From an uncultured Marinobacter sp. (lineage in GTDB: Bacteria > Pseudomonadota > Gammaproteobacteria > Pseudomonadales > Oleiphilaceae): DNA of 64,000 nt. Every line of letters begins with the position of its first letter. Positions within the stretch are counted from its first letter, which is position 1. Of the stretch, positions 11,389 to 21,667 are shown in pieces. Below the pieces are notes generated by a model. The model ran no database searches. It saw only the letters and a program-made list of their open reading frames with translations, and was not told the DNA's origin. The DNA lies in NCBI RefSeq assembly GCF_946886895.1, contig NZ_CAMPJO010000008.1, forward strand, positions 124,001 through 188,000, written 5' to 3'. A program made the position numbers and the translations under genes.

Positions 11389-12201
11389 TCAGGAAGCCAG
11401 GCTATCCAGTGCTTCGCGCATCGGGTGGAGCAGATCGCTCAGGGCTCGCTTGAGCTGCTCGATATCTGCCTGATTTCTGGCTATTGTATCGACCAGAACG
11501 CTACCAACAATTACACCATCGGATACCCGCCCCACCGCCGCCGCGGTCTCAGCGTCACGAATACCGAACCCAACACCCACCGGCAGCGCGGTCAGTGCGT
11601 GGATATGCGCCACTTTCGCCGCCACCTCATCCACGTTTATTTTGGCAGCTCCGGTAACACCCTTGAATGAAACATAGTACACATACCCGGAAGAGTGCTC
11701 GCTGATGGCCCGGATCCGGTCATCCGTCGTTGTCGGAGCCAGCAGGAAAATGGCATCGAGGTGGCGGCTGGTGAACAACGGAGCAACTTCGTCCGCCTCC
11801 TCGGGCGGCAGGTCTACCGTCAGAACGCCATCCACGCCAGCATCCGCTGCTGCGTCAGCAAACGCCTCAAAGCCCATGGCTTCCATCGGGTTCAGATAGC
11901 CCATCAGCACCACGGGTGTTGTGTCGTCCTGCTTGCGGAACGTCTTCACCATGGCCAGCACCTGACGCAGCGAGGTGCCATGCTTGAGCGCCCGCTCGCA
12001 GGCAAGCTGGATCACCGGCCCATCGGCCATAGGGTCGGAAAACGGTACGCCAAGCTCAATGATGTCAGCTCCGGCAGCCACCAGCGTGTGCATCAGCTCC
12101 ACGGTCGCATCCGGGTGGGGGTCACCCGCGGTGATGTACGGAATCAGGGCTTTACGCCCCTGCCCTTTCAGGGTTCTCAGCACCCCTTCAATTCGGCTCA
12201 T
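11389..12201 (-). CDS. trpA: Tryptophan synthase alpha chain
   Basis: 270 residues from the ATG at 12201; the frame continues upstream to 12348 but that part overlaps trpB and reads as nonsense. TrpA cleaves indole-3-glycerol phosphate to indole, which is channelled to TrpB. The start M-S-R-I-E-G-V, the ITAGDP motif, the catalytic glutamate in [15 protein letters not shown] and the late GFGIRD phosphate-binding motif are visible. It follows trpB by 19 bases. Confidence 0.96.
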   Translation of the reverse strand: MSRIEGVLRTLKGQGRKALIPYITAGDPHPDATVELMHTLVAAGADIIELGVPFSDPMADGPVIQLACERALKHGTSLRQVLAMVKTFRKQDDTTPVVLMGYLNPMEAMGFEAFADAAADAGVDGVLTVDLPPEEADEVAPLFTSRHLDAIFLLAPTTTDDRIRAISEHSSGYVYYVSFKGVTGAAKINVDEVAAKVAHIHALTALPVGVGFGIRDAETAAAVGRVSDGVIVGSVLVDTIARNQADIEQLKRALSDLLHPMREALDSLAS

Positions 12202-12220
12202 GCCTGCTCCTGTTTTTCGC

Positions 12221-13441
12221 TTAGAGCTCGATACCGTCGAGCTGGGCAATGGTGTGAATATCTTTGTCGCCACGGCCGGAAATGTTGATGACAACCATTT
12301 GCTCCGGGTCCATGGTGGCGGCCAGCTTGACCGCATAAGCCACGGCATGGGCCGTTTCCAGCGCCGGCATTATGCCTTCAACGCGGGTCAGCATACGAAA
12401 TCCGTCCAGCGCCTCATCGTCGGTCACCGACACATAGTTGGCTCGACCGATATCCTTCAGCCAGCTGTGCTCAGGGCCAACACCCGGGTAATCCAGGCCG
12501 GCACTGACCGAATGGGTACCGGCGATCTGGCCGTTCTCGTCTTCCATCAGGTAGGTACGGTTGCCGTGCAACACCCCGGGGCGTCCGGCACACAGTGGCG
12601 CCGCATGCTGACCGGTTTCCAGGCCAAGACCGCCGGCTTCCACACCATAGAGCTGCACGGACTCGTCGGTCAGGAAAGGATAGAACATACCAATGGCATT
12701 GGAACCACCCCCTACACAGGCAACCAGGGCATCCGGTAACTTACCGGTCTTCTCCAGTGCCTGGCGCCGGGTTTCGCGGCCGATCACGGACTGGAAATCA
12801 CGCACCAACAATGGATAGGGGTGCGGGCCAGCCACGGTGCCGATGATGTAGAACGTATCATCAACGTTGGTTACCCAGTCGCGCATTGCATCATTCATGG
12901 CGTCTTTCAGGGTGCGGGTGCCACTCTGGACCGCATGGACCTGTGCGCCCAGAAGTTTCATCCGGAACACGTTAAGGGATTGACGCTGGACATCCTCCGC
13001 CCCCATGAATACATGGCACTCCAGCCCGAGCCTCGCACAGACCGTCGCGGTAGCAACCCCGTGCTGACCAGCGCCGGTTTCCGCGATGATGCGCTTCTTG
13101 CCCAGAAAGCTGGCCAGCAACGCCTGGCCAATCGTGTTGTTCACCTTGTGGGCGCCGGTGTGGTTAAGGTCCTCGCGTTTGAGCCAGATCTGGGCACCAC
13201 CGGTTTCCCGGGTCAGCCGCTCGGCAAAATACAGCGGGCTGGGACGGCCCACATAATCCGCCAGGTCCTGGTCGAACTTCGCCTGGAACTCGGGATCCTG
13301 CTTCATTCGAAGGTATTCACGCTCCAGGATCATCAGCGAATCCATCAGCGTTTCCGATACGAAACGTCCGCCGAAGGCACCGAAATGCCCCCGTGCGTCC
13401 GGAAGTGCGCCCAGCATTTCTTCAGTCAGTTTTACAGACAC
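12221..13441 (-). CDS. trpB: Tryptophan synthase beta chain
   Basis: 406 residues, starting at GTG with GAGGT just upstream. TrpB condenses indole with serine to give tryptophan, using PLP. The PLP lysine lies in HTGAHKVNN at about residue 99, the phosphate loop is [10 protein letters not shown], and [11 protein letters not shown] is intact. The start lies inside the end of trpF (20-base overlap), so trpF, trpB and trpA are coupled. No TrpI-type regulator or attenuator peptide was seen nearby. Confidence 0.97.
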   Translation of the reverse strand: MSVKLTEEMLGALPDARGHFGAFGGRFVSETLMDSLMILEREYLRMKQDPEFQAKFDQDLADYVGRPSPLYFAERLTRETGGAQIWLKREDLNHTGAHKVNNTIGQALLASFLGKKRIIAETGAGQHGVATATVCARLGLECHVFMGAEDVQRQSLNVFRMKLLGAQVHAVQSGTRTLKDAMNDAMRDWVTNVDDTFYIIGTVAGPHPYPLLVRDFQSVIGRETRRQALEKTGKLPDALVACVGGGSNAIGMFYPFLTDESVQLYGVEAGGLGLETGQHAAPLCAGRPGVLHGNRTYLMEDENGQIAGTHSVSAGLDYPGVGPEHSWLKDIGRANYVSVTDDEALDGFRMLTRVEGIMPALETAHAVAYAVKLAATMDPEQMVVINISGRGDKDIHTIAQLDGIEL

Positions 13442-14051
13442 GGTGAACCTCGTTAATAAAGTCAGAAATTTGTGCGATGTCCTTGATACCCTTTTGGCTC
13501 TCTACCCCACCACTGACATCGACGGCCCAGGGCTTCACCCGCTCCACAGCACCAGCTACATTGGCAGGCGACAAACCACCGGCCAAGACGAGCGGCATGA
13601 GGCGAGCCTCGGGGATCAGATCCCAGTTGAAGGTCTGCCCGGTGCCTCCGTATCGCCCGGGATCCCAGGCATCGACCAACAACCCCGAGGCCTCGTGATA
13701 ATCGTCGAACGCTCGCTCTATCTGGCCGGCATCGCGAACTCGAACGGCTTTGATCCAACGGCGCCCGAACTGTCGGCAGAAAGCCGCCTCTTCATCGCCA
13801 TGAAACTGCAGGAGATCCAGCGGCACACGTTCCAGCACCGAGCGTACGGCCTGCGCGGACGGATTCACAAAAAGGCCAACCACCGAGACAAAGGCCGGTA
13901 CCCGACGAACCAGCGCCGCCGCCGTATCGACGTCGACTGCACGTGGACTCTGCGGGTAAAACACAAACCCCAGGGCATCCGCACCACACGCCACGGCACC
14001 GTCGACATCTTCGGGGCGGGTCAGCCCGCATATTTTGACGCGTACAGTCAT
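13422..14051 (-). CDS. trpF: Phosphoribosylanthranilate isomerase
   Basis: 209 residues from the ATG at 14051; the frame is open to 14147 but starts usefully at [16 protein letters not shown], the classic TrpF beginning with its catalytic Cys. It converts phosphoribosylanthranilate to CdRP in tryptophan synthesis on a TIM barrel. The catalytic aspartate is in [21 protein letters not shown] and DVSGGVE form the phosphate site. The start overlaps the truA stop by four bases (ATGA). Confidence 0.95.
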   Translation of the reverse strand: MTVRVKICGLTRPEDVDGAVACGADALGFVFYPQSPRAVDVDTAAALVRRVPAFVSVVGLFVNPSAQAVRSVLERVPLDLLQFHGDEEAAFCRQFGRRWIKAVRVRDAGQIERAFDDYHEASGLLVDAWDPGRYGGTGQTFNWDLIPEARLMPLVLAGGLSPANVAGAVERVKPWAVDVSGGVESQKGIKDIAQISDFINEVHRVCKTD

Positions 14052-14956
14052 GGATTTTCCGGTCGTTGTTTCGGATGAATGTGCGTTGGCTCTATCGGGA
14101 CATTCTCCGCCCGGGTAAACCAGGGCGCCAGAAACCCGGGACCACACTCCGCGGAGGGGATGCCAAACTCCTTCGGGTACCCGACATCAACCAGGTAAAG
14201 GCCCTGGGGTGGCGCCGTCACACCCGCGAGCGTTCGGTCCCTCACCTCCAGTATGTCACGAATCCAGCTCACAGGCCTCTGCCCGGAACCAACAGCCATC
14301 AGCGCACCGGCAATGTTGCGTACCATGTGGTGCACAAACGCATTGGCCTGCACATCAATTACGACGAACGTGCCTTTGTGGCTTACTGAAATTCGCTCCA
14401 GGAACCGGACCGGCGTCCTGGACTGGCAGCCAGCAGCGCGAAAGGAGGAAAAGTCATGTTCGCCTACCAGCGCCTGGGCGGCTTCGTGCATTCGCCCGGC
14501 ATTAAGGGGCCGATAGGTCCAGCTCACCTGTCCCCGCTGGATGCCCGGCCGAACCGGGCTGTTGTAGATCACATAGCGGTAGCGACGATAGATCGCGGAA
14601 AAACGGGCGTGAAAGTCGCCGGTGCCGTTACCCGCCCAGTGTACGGCTATATCATCCGGCAAGGCGGTGTTGACGCCCAGCACCCAGGAGCGACGATTCC
14701 GGATCGAAGGGGTCTCAAAGTGCACGATCTGATAGCTGGCGTGGACGCCGGCGTCGGTACGTCCGGCACACACAAGATCCACAGGGTGGTCTGCGACCTT
14801 TTCCACGGCGCGGGTTAACTCGGCCTGTACCGAACGGAGCCCGGACTTCTGGGACTGCCAGCCATGGAACTGCCGGCCATCATACTCAAATGCCAGGGCC
14901 ACGCGCCCATCACCAATGGCGTTGTCGGTCGTTAACTGCTGGGGCTCGAGAAACAA
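14048..14956 (-). CDS. truA: tRNA pseudouridine(38-40) synthase TruA
   Basis: About 302 residues from a TTG at 14956. The frame runs up to 15037, but its first part would lie inside the fimV terminator hairpin, so translation must begin later. Candidates are GTG 14980 (no ribosome binding site), TTG 14956 (GGA seven bases upstream) and GTG 14902 (just before VALAFEYDG). TruA modifies U38-U40 in the anticodon arm. The catalytic aspartate is in [26 protein letters not shown] and [11 protein letters not shown] are typical. The C-terminus is some 25 residues longer than in E. coli. The stop overlaps trpF. Confidence 0.9.
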   Translation of the reverse strand: MFLEPQQLTTDNAIGDGRVALAFEYDGRQFHGWQSQKSGLRSVQAELTRAVEKVADHPVDLVCAGRTDAGVHASYQIVHFETPSIRNRRSWVLGVNTALPDDIAVHWAGNGTGDFHARFSAIYRRYRYVIYNSPVRPGIQRGQVSWTYRPLNAGRMHEAAQALVGEHDFSSFRAAGCQSRTPVRFLERISVSHKGTFVVIDVQANAFVHHMVRNIAGALMAVGSGQRPVSWIRDILEVRDRTLAGVTAPPQGLYLVDVGYPKEFGIPSAECGPGFLAPWFTRAENVPIEPTHIHPKQRPENP

Positions 14957-14983
14957 GGGTTTTTCCGGAAAGAGTGTCACGGT

Positions 14984-15033
14984 AAAAAATAAAGCGCCGG
15001 CTTGGTGCCGGGGTGAAACCCGGCGGCCGGCGC
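14984..15033 (-). terminator. Rho-independent terminator after fimV
   Basis: Two nested stems: GCGCCGGC at 14994-15001 pairs with GCCGGCGC at 15026-15033, and GCCGGG at 15007-15012 pairs with CCCGGC at 15019-15024. Read on the minus strand the hairpin is followed by TTTATTTTTT. It separates fimV from truA and limits how far upstream truA can start. Confidence 0.8.
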
Positions 15034-15063
15034 TCACTGTCCTGAGCGATTGATTATAACCAA

Positions 15064-18000
15064 TCAGGACAGATTTTTAAGGAGGTCCTGAGCTTCTGCC
15101 TTCTGCTCGTCGTCACCCTCCAGGGCGACCTCCTCAAGGATATCCCGGGCACCGTCATTGTCACCCATCTCGATATAGGCGCGCGCCAGGTCAAGCTTGG
15201 TCGCCGCTTCATCGGTGCCGGCCAGGAAGTCGAAGTCGTCGTCATCGCCGAGATCACTCTCGTCAATGTCTGACACAGCCGGTTTCGGCGCCGATTCCTT
15301 GACCTCATCAGAGGCTACCGGCAAATCCAGGTCGTCTTCATCCCCCTGCTCACTGTCGGTCTCCGCCGGGGCCTGAAGGTCGTCAATTTCGTCCAGAGCA
15401 CCAAGGTTGTCCAATTCCTCCACGCCAGCGACCTCCTCCTCAGGGCTTGACTCCTCCCCTTCACCCAGGACATCACCTTCGGCCAGGGTGTCTTCAAGTC
15501 CGAGTTCCTCGTCCAGGGACGGCGTCGAATCCTCGTCGTCATGGTTGCTGGAATCCGCGCTATCCGAAAACTCTTCCATCAGAGCGAGGTCCTCGTCGGA
15601 GACATCCAGTTCCAGGTCATCCAGCGAGGACTCTTCGATTTCCTCACCTCCAAGCTCATCGTCGTCACCAGCCACCTTGTCGAGCTCGGCGTCCAGTTCG
15701 TCGAGGAACGATTCATCCAGTGAACCGGTCTCCGTTTCAGCGCCTGTTTTTTCTTCACCGGCCGGGGCCGAAGACTCGAAATCCAGGCTGTAATCATCGT
15801 CTTCAGACTCGGCAGGCATCTCGGATGACGGTTTGTCGACATCCTCCAGATCCATCTCCAGCGAGGAATAATCGGTCTCCTCCGTGTCTGCCTCCGGCTT
15901 TTCGGATGGCTCTTCCAGGTCGGTGTCACTGTCCAGCCCTGAGAGATCGTATTCGATCATGCCATCGTCGGCGCTTTCCGCCGGCTGGTCGTCGCTGCTC
16001 TCACCGGAGTCCGTCGCCTTCTCGGCGTCTTCCACCTCATCAAGATCGAAATCCGCGAAGTCAGAATCGAAATCACCGAACTCGTTCTCAACCTCGCCTT
16101 CCTTGTCGGCATCATACTGATCGGCGAGCAGTTCATCCGAGATCGCCTCATCGGCACCTTCATCAGCGCCTTCTCCGGACGCGTCACCGCTTTCCCGGTC
16201 CTGTGCCGGGCTACCGAAGGAGTCGGTCCTGAGCTGTGACTCGAGGTCATCGATGCTCGGCATGGATTCCGCTTCCTCAAGACGGATACGCAGATCGTTG
16301 GCGTCTTCCAATGCCTGCTCATCGTCCAGCGCTTCAATCTCGCCGTATTGCTTCTCAAAGGAATCTCGGTCCTGGCTGTCGGCGTAGACCGCCAGAAGCT
16401 TCAGGCGCAGATCCGTCCGGCTGGGCTCACGGGAAATCGCGGTTTCCAGAGTTTGCGCGGCCTGGTCGAGACGACCGTAGGCAACGTAGGTGTCTGCTTC
16501 GGCGAGCGCGTCGCTCGACGCTTCTTCCGCCTCTCCGTCGCCGTCGAGGGTCAGGTCAAAGCCGTCACTTTCGTTGTCCGATTCACCGTTCAGCTGCTCG
16601 TAGAACGCTTTTTCCCGGTTGGCGTTGCGCCGGGCCAGGAGCAGCAACAGCAACAGCAAGACAATAAGGCCCCCGCCCAGGGCAATCTGATAGATCGGAT
16701 TGCCGGTGATCGCATCGATCACATTCCCAGGAAAGCCTTTGTCAGCCACTGGGGGTTCGGGCGTTACGGGCTCAGGTTGTTCGGTTGCTGTGGGCGCAGC
16801 AGACTCCGGCTGTTCAGCCGGGGCCGTGGCACCACCGTCAGCGCTCTCCGGCGATTCGCCCATGGCGGCCTCTCCGGTTTCCGGAGCGCTCTCATCCGCT
16901 GGTGCGGCTTCCGTGGTCGCCATGGCGGCATCGGTGGCTGCATCGCCCGTTGTACCATCCTGTGCTGGCTGTCCCGCACCTTCCCCGGTTCCTTGCGCGG
17001 ACTCCGGGCCTGTGGCCGTTGCCTCATCACCCGCAACGTCAGTATCGCTGCCAACGGCACCGGAAGACACACCTTCCGGCGTGTTTTCTGCCGCGCCCTG
17101 ACCCGCCGGCTGGGCCGCCTGATCTTCGACAGCCATCTGCTGCAGGTCCGCCAGTTGGCTGTTCTTCAGTTCAAGTAGCCGCTGAAGGGTTTCAACCTGA
17201 TCCTGAAGATCATCGACACGACCGGTGAGTTCCTCATTCTCTCTCTTGGCACTTTCCAATTGCTCCATGGCCACTGCGGTACCGGCATCAACACCACCGG
17301 GGAGTTCGCCATCGCCACCGGCTGAGCCGCCTTCATCCTGCTCCCGGCCACCGTCATTGTCGACAACCAGCAACTTCAGTTCATCACCACCGGCGGCACC
17401 GGAAGCAGGCTGACCCTGCGCAGGCGCCGCGTCAGTGGCGTCCACCGTACGCCTGGGAGACTGGAACTCCTGATTCTGTTGACTGACCACCTGAATTGCT
17501 TCAGCCCGGGTGCGGCTCTGAATCTGTTCGAGGGACGGCAGGCGAAGGACTTCACCCCGCTTGAGCCGATTGATATTTCCGTCAATAAAGGCATCCGGGT
17601 TCAGGTCCTGAATGGCCAGCATGACCTGCTGCATGGACACCTGATTGCCGGGGCGCGTCCGGGAGGCAATCGTCCACAGGGTGTCCGAAGGGCCGGTCGG
17701 CCCAACGGTATTCGCCTGATAGCCACGCTCAAGGGACCGTTCCGCGCGGGTCTGGCGGCGAAGTGACTCCTGCTCCCGTGACGACGACTCCTGCCCGATT
17801 GCGGTCGTCGTGGGCGCACTGACACGCTGATCCACGCCGGATTCCTCCGCATACACCGGTGGGTCCACCAGCACAGCGTATTCCCGCATCAGGCGACCGT
17901 TGGGCCAGGTCAGTTCGATAAGGAAGTTCAGATACGGCTCACGGAAGGGCTCGCGGGACGATACGTTCACCGCCAGCCGGCCGTCACTGTGGGTAACAAC

Positions 18001-18249
18001 CTCGAACCGGAGTTTGCTGAGGAACTGATTCCGCTGCAGGCCTACCCGTTCGTACGCCGATTCGGGGGCGATGTTGACGAAGACATCGCCCGGACTGACG
18101 CCACGGCTTTGGGGCAGAATAATCTCCGCGTCCAGTGGCTCGTTCAAATAGGACTGAAGTTCAATCTCACCCAGTCCGAGGGCCTGTGCGACGCTGGATC
18201 CAAGCCCTCCCGCCAGAGCCAGGGCAACCGCAAGCTTGCGTACCTTCAT
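15064..18249 (-). CDS. fimV: FimV/HubP polar organiser protein
   Basis: 1061 residues from the ATG at 18249 (GGAAAGGAAAAAGC upstream); the frame is open to 18294. Pseudomonas FimV and Vibrio HubP organise the cell pole and affect type IV pili, type II secretion and cAMP signalling. Visible are a signal peptide (about 1-24), a FimV N-terminal domain, a LysM peptidoglycan-binding domain (about 178-240), a coiled coil (330-375), one membrane helix rich in Leu (518-540), a very acidic cytoplasmic part with TPR-like helices, and the C-terminal FimV domain TKLDLARAYIEMGDNDGAR. The position before truA matches Pseudomonas. Confidence 0.95.
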   Translation of the reverse strand: MKVRKLAVALALAGGLGSSVAQALGLGEIELQSYLNEPLDAEIILPQSRGVSPGDVFVNIAPESAYERVGLQRNQFLSKLRFEVVTHSDGRLAVNVSSREPFREPYLNFLIELTWPNGRLMREYAVLVDPPVYAEESGVDQRVSAPTTTAIGQESSSREQESLRRQTRAERSLERGYQANTVGPTGPSDTLWTIASRTRPGNQVSMQQVMLAIQDLNPDAFIDGNINRLKRGEVLRLPSLEQIQSRTRAEAIQVVSQQNQEFQSPRRTVDATDAAPAQGQPASGAAGGDELKLLVVDNDGGREQDEGGSAGGDGELPGGVDAGTAVAMEQLESAKRENEELTGRVDDLQDQVETLQRLLELKNSQLADLQQMAVEDQAAQPAGQGAAENTPEGVSSGAVGSDTDVAGDEATATGPESAQGTGEGAGQPAQDGTTGDAATDAAMATTEAAPADESAPETGEAAMGESPESADGGATAPAEQPESAAPTATEQPEPVTPEPPVADKGFPGNVIDAITGNPIYQIALGGGLIVLLLLLLLLARRNANREKAFYEQLNGESDNESDGFDLTLDGDGEAEEASSDALAEADTYVAYGRLDQAAQTLETAISREPSRTDLRLKLLAVYADSQDRDSFEKQYGEIEALDDEQALEDANDLRIRLEEAESMPSIDDLESQLRTDSFGSPAQDRESGDASGEGADEGADEAISDELLADQYDADKEGEVENEFGDFDSDFADFDLDEVEDAEKATDSGESSDDQPAESADDGMIEYDLSGLDSDTDLEEPSEKPEADTEETDYSSLEMDLEDVDKPSSEMPAESEDDDYSLDFESSAPAGEEKTGAETETGSLDESFLDELDAELDKVAGDDDELGGEEIEESSLDDLELDVSDEDLALMEEFSDSADSSNHDDEDSTPSLDEELGLEDTLAEGDVLGEGEESSPEEEVAGVEELDNLGALDEIDDLQAPAETDSEQGDEDDLDLPVASDEVKESAPKPAVSDIDESDLGDDDDFDFLAGTDEAATKLDLARAYIEMGDNDGARDILEEVALEGDDEQKAEAQDLLKNLS

Positions 18250-18380
18250 GCTTTTTCCTTTCCAGTCTCCGTTATTCGTTACTGCTTGTTTCAAACAGAA
18301 TCGGACGAGGTTGGATGACTTCCGTCTGGATAATTCTCGTTATTATGTCGTGTTTTTAATATTCAGTCCGGCAAGTATTG

Positions 18381-18402
18381 TTGATAAAACCTCTTTTATC
18401 AA
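18381..18402. repeat. Perfect 9-bp inverted repeat upstream of fimV
   Basis: TTGATAAAA and TTTTATCAA separated by four bases, inside the 313-base gap between fimV and asd (18250-18562). The gap also holds the asd terminator (18465-18504) and an AT-rich stretch toward fimV that probably contains its promoter; I could not assign -35 and -10 boxes with confidence. The repeat could be an operator for fimV or a small hairpin; no regulator is suggested by the sequence itself. Confidence 0.4.
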
Positions 18403-18464
18403 TCAATCAGCCGCAATCCTTGTACCGTTTTTTTACCAATCACACGGAACTGCCTAGCAATCCT

Positions 18465-18504
18465 GAAAATAACAGGGGCGGAGCCTGAAATCAGCCTCCG
18501 CCCC
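18465..18504 (-). terminator. Rho-independent terminator after asd
   Basis: On the minus strand GGGGCGGAG pairs with CTCCGCCCC, with CTGA/TCAG extending the stem inward, followed by TGTTATTTTC. It lies 59 bases downstream of the asd stop and isolates asd from fimV. Confidence 0.8.
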
Positions 18505-18562
18505 CTCACCGGCTTTCGGAAACCGGACACAGTTGGCATTAAATGCCCCCGCGTAACATTTC

Positions 18563-19678
18563 TTAACGTTCCTGCAGTATCCGCAGCATGCGGCGCAGGG
18601 GTTCCGCGGCGCCCCAAAGCAGCTGGTCACCCACGGTAAACGCGGAGATATACTCCGGCCCCATGGCCAGTTTACGGATACGCCCGATGGGCACACTCAA
18701 CGTGCCGGTCACCCTGGCTGGCGTCAGTTCCGCGATCGTGGCATCACGTTCGTTGGGAATGACCTTCACCCAATCGTTGGCTTTGGCAAGGATGGCCTCG
18801 ATTTCGGACACCGGCAGGTCCTTTTTCAGCTTGATGGTCAGCGCCTGACTGTGAGACCGCATGGCACCGATACGGACGCAAATACCATCAATGGGAATCG
18901 GGTTCCCGGAGCGTCCGAGGATCTTGTTGGTTTCCACGCCGGCCTTCCACTCTTCCTTGCTCATGCCGTTATCAAGCTGCTTGTCGATAAACGGAATCAG
19001 GCTTCCGGCCAGGGGCACCTCGAAGTGCTCGGTCGGGAAGCCTTCTGCACGCATGGTGTCAGTGACCTTGCGATCAATCTCGAGAATCGCCGACGACGGG
19101 TCTTCCAGCTCATCACGGACACTGCTGTTGAGGGCGCCCATCTGGTTCAGGAGCTCACGCATGTTCTGGGCTCCGGAACCCGAGGCGGCCTGATAGGTCA
19201 TGGGGGACACCCACTCGATCAGATCCTGCTCCAGCAGCCCTCCAAGAGCCAGCATCATCAGACTGACGGTGCAATTACCGCCGATATAGTCCTTGACGCC
19301 CTTATCCAGGGCCGAGTCAATCACGTTGCGATTCACCGGATCCAGCACGATCACGGAATGATCCGCCATGCGCAAAGTCGAGGCGGCATCAATCCAATAG
19401 CCCTGCCACCCGGCATCCCGCAGTTTTTGATAAACCGCACCGGTATAATCGCCGCCCTGGCAGGTAACAATAACATCCAGGGACTTCAGAATATCGATAT
19501 CAAACGCATCCTGAAGCGCGGGCACACCTTCCTTCCCGACATCGGGCGCCGGTTTACCAGCCTGGGACGTGGTGAAAAACACCGGTTCGATATCGGCAAA
19601 ATCGTTTTCTTCACGCATACGCTGCATGAGGACCGAGCCCACCATGCCGCGCCAACCTACAAGTCCAACTCGCTTCAT
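18563..19678 (-). CDS. asd: Aspartate-semialdehyde dehydrogenase
   Basis: 371 residues, the length of the gammaproteobacterial Asd type. It reduces aspartyl phosphate to aspartate semialdehyde, the branch point to lysine/diaminopimelate, threonine and methionine. The N-terminal NADP fold starts [21 protein letters not shown]. The catalytic Cys is in [10 protein letters not shown] near residue 135; the substrate/histidine motif is in [16 protein letters not shown]. The leuB-asd-fimV order matches Pseudomonas. A gap of 128 bases separates it from leuB. Confidence 0.96.
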   Translation of the reverse strand: MKRVGLVGWRGMVGSVLMQRMREENDFADIEPVFFTTSQAGKPAPDVGKEGVPALQDAFDIDILKSLDVIVTCQGGDYTGAVYQKLRDAGWQGYWIDAASTLRMADHSVIVLDPVNRNVIDSALDKGVKDYIGGNCTVSLMMLALGGLLEQDLIEWVSPMTYQAASGSGAQNMRELLNQMGALNSSVRDELEDPSSAILEIDRKVTDTMRAEGFPTEHFEVPLAGSLIPFIDKQLDNGMSKEEWKAGVETNKILGRSGNPIPIDGICVRIGAMRSHSQALTIKLKKDLPVSEIEAILAKANDWVKVIPNERDATIAELTPARVTGTLSVPIGRIRKLAMGPEYISAFTVGDQLLWGAAEPLRRMLRILQER

Positions 19679-19806
19679 GCGACCCTTGAACCTCGTTTTA
19701 TGCCCGCCCGGGCCGGTATCGCTGGCAGGGACGGGATGGATGATCCCGCAACAACAGCATCGCGTTGTCGTCGGGTCTGAATGTTGATTGGATCCGAAGC
19801 TGGCCC

Positions 19807-20880
19807 TTACAGTTGCGCCAGAACCGCCTCGCCCATCTCACGGGTGGAGACCTTCTTCGCGCCTTCAGACATAATGTCTGCCGTTCGCAACCCCTGATCC
19901 AGAACCTTGCTGACCGCCGCTTCAATCGCTTCAGCGGCTTTTTCCTCGTTCAGACTGTACCGCAGCATCATGGCGGCACTGAGAATAGTGGCCAGCGGGT
20001 TGGCAATGCCCCGACCCGCAATATCGGGCGCCGAGCCGTGGCACGGCTCGTACATACCCTGTTTTTCAGAGTTTAACGAGGCCGAAGGCAGCATCCCGAT
20101 CGAGCCGGTGAGCATAGCCGCTTCGTCAGAGAGAATATCACCAAACATGTTGCCAGTCACAATCACATCGAACTGTTTGGGCGCACGCACCAGTTGCATG
20201 GCGGCGTTATCGACGTACATGTGCGACAACTCCACCTCCGGGTATTCCCGGCGCAGATCGTTCATGACTTCACGCCACAGCACCGTCACTTCCAGAACAT
20301 TGGCCTTATCAACGGAGCACAGCTTCCCACCCCGCTGCTGCGCTGCCTCGAACGCCACCCGGCCGATACGGCGAATTTCCGACTCTGTGTAGGCGTAGGT
20401 GTTGTAGCCCTGGCGTTCGCCACTTTCCAGCTCCCGCACACCACGGGGCTGGCCGAAGTAAATGCCGCCGGTCAACTCACGAACGATCATGATATCCAGC
20501 CCGGAAACCACCTCAGGCTTGAGAGACGACGCGGAGGCCAGTTGCGGGTACAGAATGGCCGGGCGCAGGTTGGCAAACAGCTCGAGATTCGAACGCAACC
20601 CCAGCAGCCCTTTTTCGGGACGCTTCGCCATCGGCAGGCTGTCCCACCGGGGGCCACCAACGGCACCCAGCATAATGGCATCTGCTTTGGTGGCCTTTTC
20701 CAGAGTCTCATCCGGCAAGGGAGTGTCGGTGGCGTCAATCGCGGCACCGCCCACCAGGCCGGACTCAAAACTCAGACCGAGACTGAACTGGTCATTGATC
20801 TTGTGGAGGACCTTCTCTGCTTCCGCTACGATTTCCGGGCCGATGCCGTCGCCGGGGAGCATTAAAACTGTTCTGGACAT
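19807..20880 (-). CDS. leuB: 3-Isopropylmalate dehydrogenase
   Basis: 357 residues. It oxidises and decarboxylates 3-isopropylmalate to 2-oxoisocaproate with NAD, in leucine synthesis. The start [10 protein letters not shown], the [15 protein letters not shown] loop, the metal-site [19 protein letters not shown] and the NAD-binding [15 protein letters not shown] are all intact. AGGA lies upstream of the ATG. It is separated from leuD by 123 bases holding two REP-type hairpins; the methyltransferase found between leuD and leuB in Pseudomonas aeruginosa is absent. Confidence 0.97.
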   Translation of the reverse strand: MSRTVLMLPGDGIGPEIVAEAEKVLHKINDQFSLGLSFESGLVGGAAIDATDTPLPDETLEKATKADAIMLGAVGGPRWDSLPMAKRPEKGLLGLRSNLELFANLRPAILYPQLASASSLKPEVVSGLDIMIVRELTGGIYFGQPRGVRELESGERQGYNTYAYTESEIRRIGRVAFEAAQQRGGKLCSVDKANVLEVTVLWREVMNDLRREYPEVELSHMYVDNAAMQLVRAPKQFDVIVTGNMFGDILSDEAAMLTGSIGMLPSASLNSEKQGMYEPCHGSAPDIAGRGIANPLATILSAAMMLRYSLNEEKAAEAIEAAVSKVLDQGLRTADIMSEGAKKVSTREMGEAVLAQL

Positions 20881-20905
20881 ACATTTTTCCTGTTCAATTC
20901 CGGTT

Positions 20906-20939
20906 TGTCGGATTACGCCTTTGGCTAATCCGACCTACA
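20906..20939. repeat. REP-type palindromic unit 1
   Basis: TGTCGGATTACGC, a short centre, and TAATCCGACCTACA form an imperfect palindrome of the GTCGGATTA...TAATCCGAC type, common in gammaproteobacterial REP families. It stands in inverted orientation to a second unit 26 bases away, a REP doublet. Confidence 0.7.
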
Positions 20940-20965
20940 TTTACCGATTATATTTTCACTGTTCG

Positions 20966-20998
20966 TGTAGGTCGGATCAGCGCAAGCGTAATCCGACA
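20966..20998. repeat. REP-type palindromic unit 2
   Basis: TGTAGGTCGGAT, the centre CAGCGCAAGCG, and TAATCCGACA. It is the inverted partner of the unit at 20906-20939. Together they fill the leuD-leuB gap and could form one long hairpin in the leuCDB message, which often alters message stability between operon genes. Confidence 0.7.
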
Positions 20999-21003
20999 CC
21001 CAA

Positions 21004-21651
21004 TCAACCGCCGGCACCAAACAGCCAGGGCGCGGTGTTACGACGACTGTCTTCGTACGATTTGATGGCATCCGCATCTTCCAGCGTCACCCCGATATCG
21101 TCGAGGCCATTGAGCAGGCAGTGACGACGAAAATCATCAACCTCAAAGGCAAAGGATTCACCCGAAGGCGTCGTGACCGTTTTCGCCTCAAGATCCACCG
21201 CCAGTTGATAGCCTTCTTCCGCGTCCGCTTCCTGGAAGAGCTGGTCAACAATATTTTCTGATAAAACAATAGGTAACAATCCATTCTTGAAGCAATTATT
21301 ATAGAAAATATCCGCAAAGCTTGGCGCAATGATCACCCGGAAACCATAGTCCTCCAGAGCCCACGGCGCGTGCTCCCGGCTGGAACCACAACCGAAATTC
21401 GACCGGGCCAGGAGGACGCTGGCGCCACGATATCGATCCTGATTCAGGACAAAGTCAGGGTTAATAGGCCGCTCTGAGCAATCCTGGTCCGGCTTACCCT
21501 CATCCAGGTAACGTAACTCATCGAAGAGGTTGGGACCAAAGCCCGTTCGCTTGATGGACTTCAGAAACTGCTTGGGAATGATCATGTCCGTGTCCACGTT
21601 GGAACGGTCCATGGGGGCCACCAACCCCTTATGTTGCTGTAATGCACGCAT
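21004..21651 (-). CDS. leuD: 3-Isopropylmalate dehydratase small subunit
   Basis: 215 residues. LeuD is the swivelling domain that completes the isopropylmalate isomerase active site with LeuC. The start [20 protein letters not shown] and the substrate-contact stretch [16 protein letters not shown] are typical. AGGAG lies upstream of the ATG, 16 bases after leuC, so leuC and leuD are co-transcribed. Confidence 0.97.
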   Translation of the reverse strand: MRALQQHKGLVAPMDRSNVDTDMIIPKQFLKSIKRTGFGPNLFDELRYLDEGKPDQDCSERPINPDFVLNQDRYRGASVLLARSNFGCGSSREHAPWALEDYGFRVIIAPSFADIFYNNCFKNGLLPIVLSENIVDQLFQEADAEEGYQLAVDLEAKTVTTPSGESFAFEVDDFRRHCLLNGLDDIGVTLEDADAIKSYEDSRRNTAPWLFGAGG

Positions 21652-21667
21652 GGTTATCTCCTGTGGA

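Noticed and set aside
19732..19748. Hairpin CGGGAT-GGATG-ATCCCG between asd and leuB, with GGA in its loop
   Set aside because: It lacks the long outer stem and second hairpin of the composite elements and does not fit CANGGANG; not counted as a copy.
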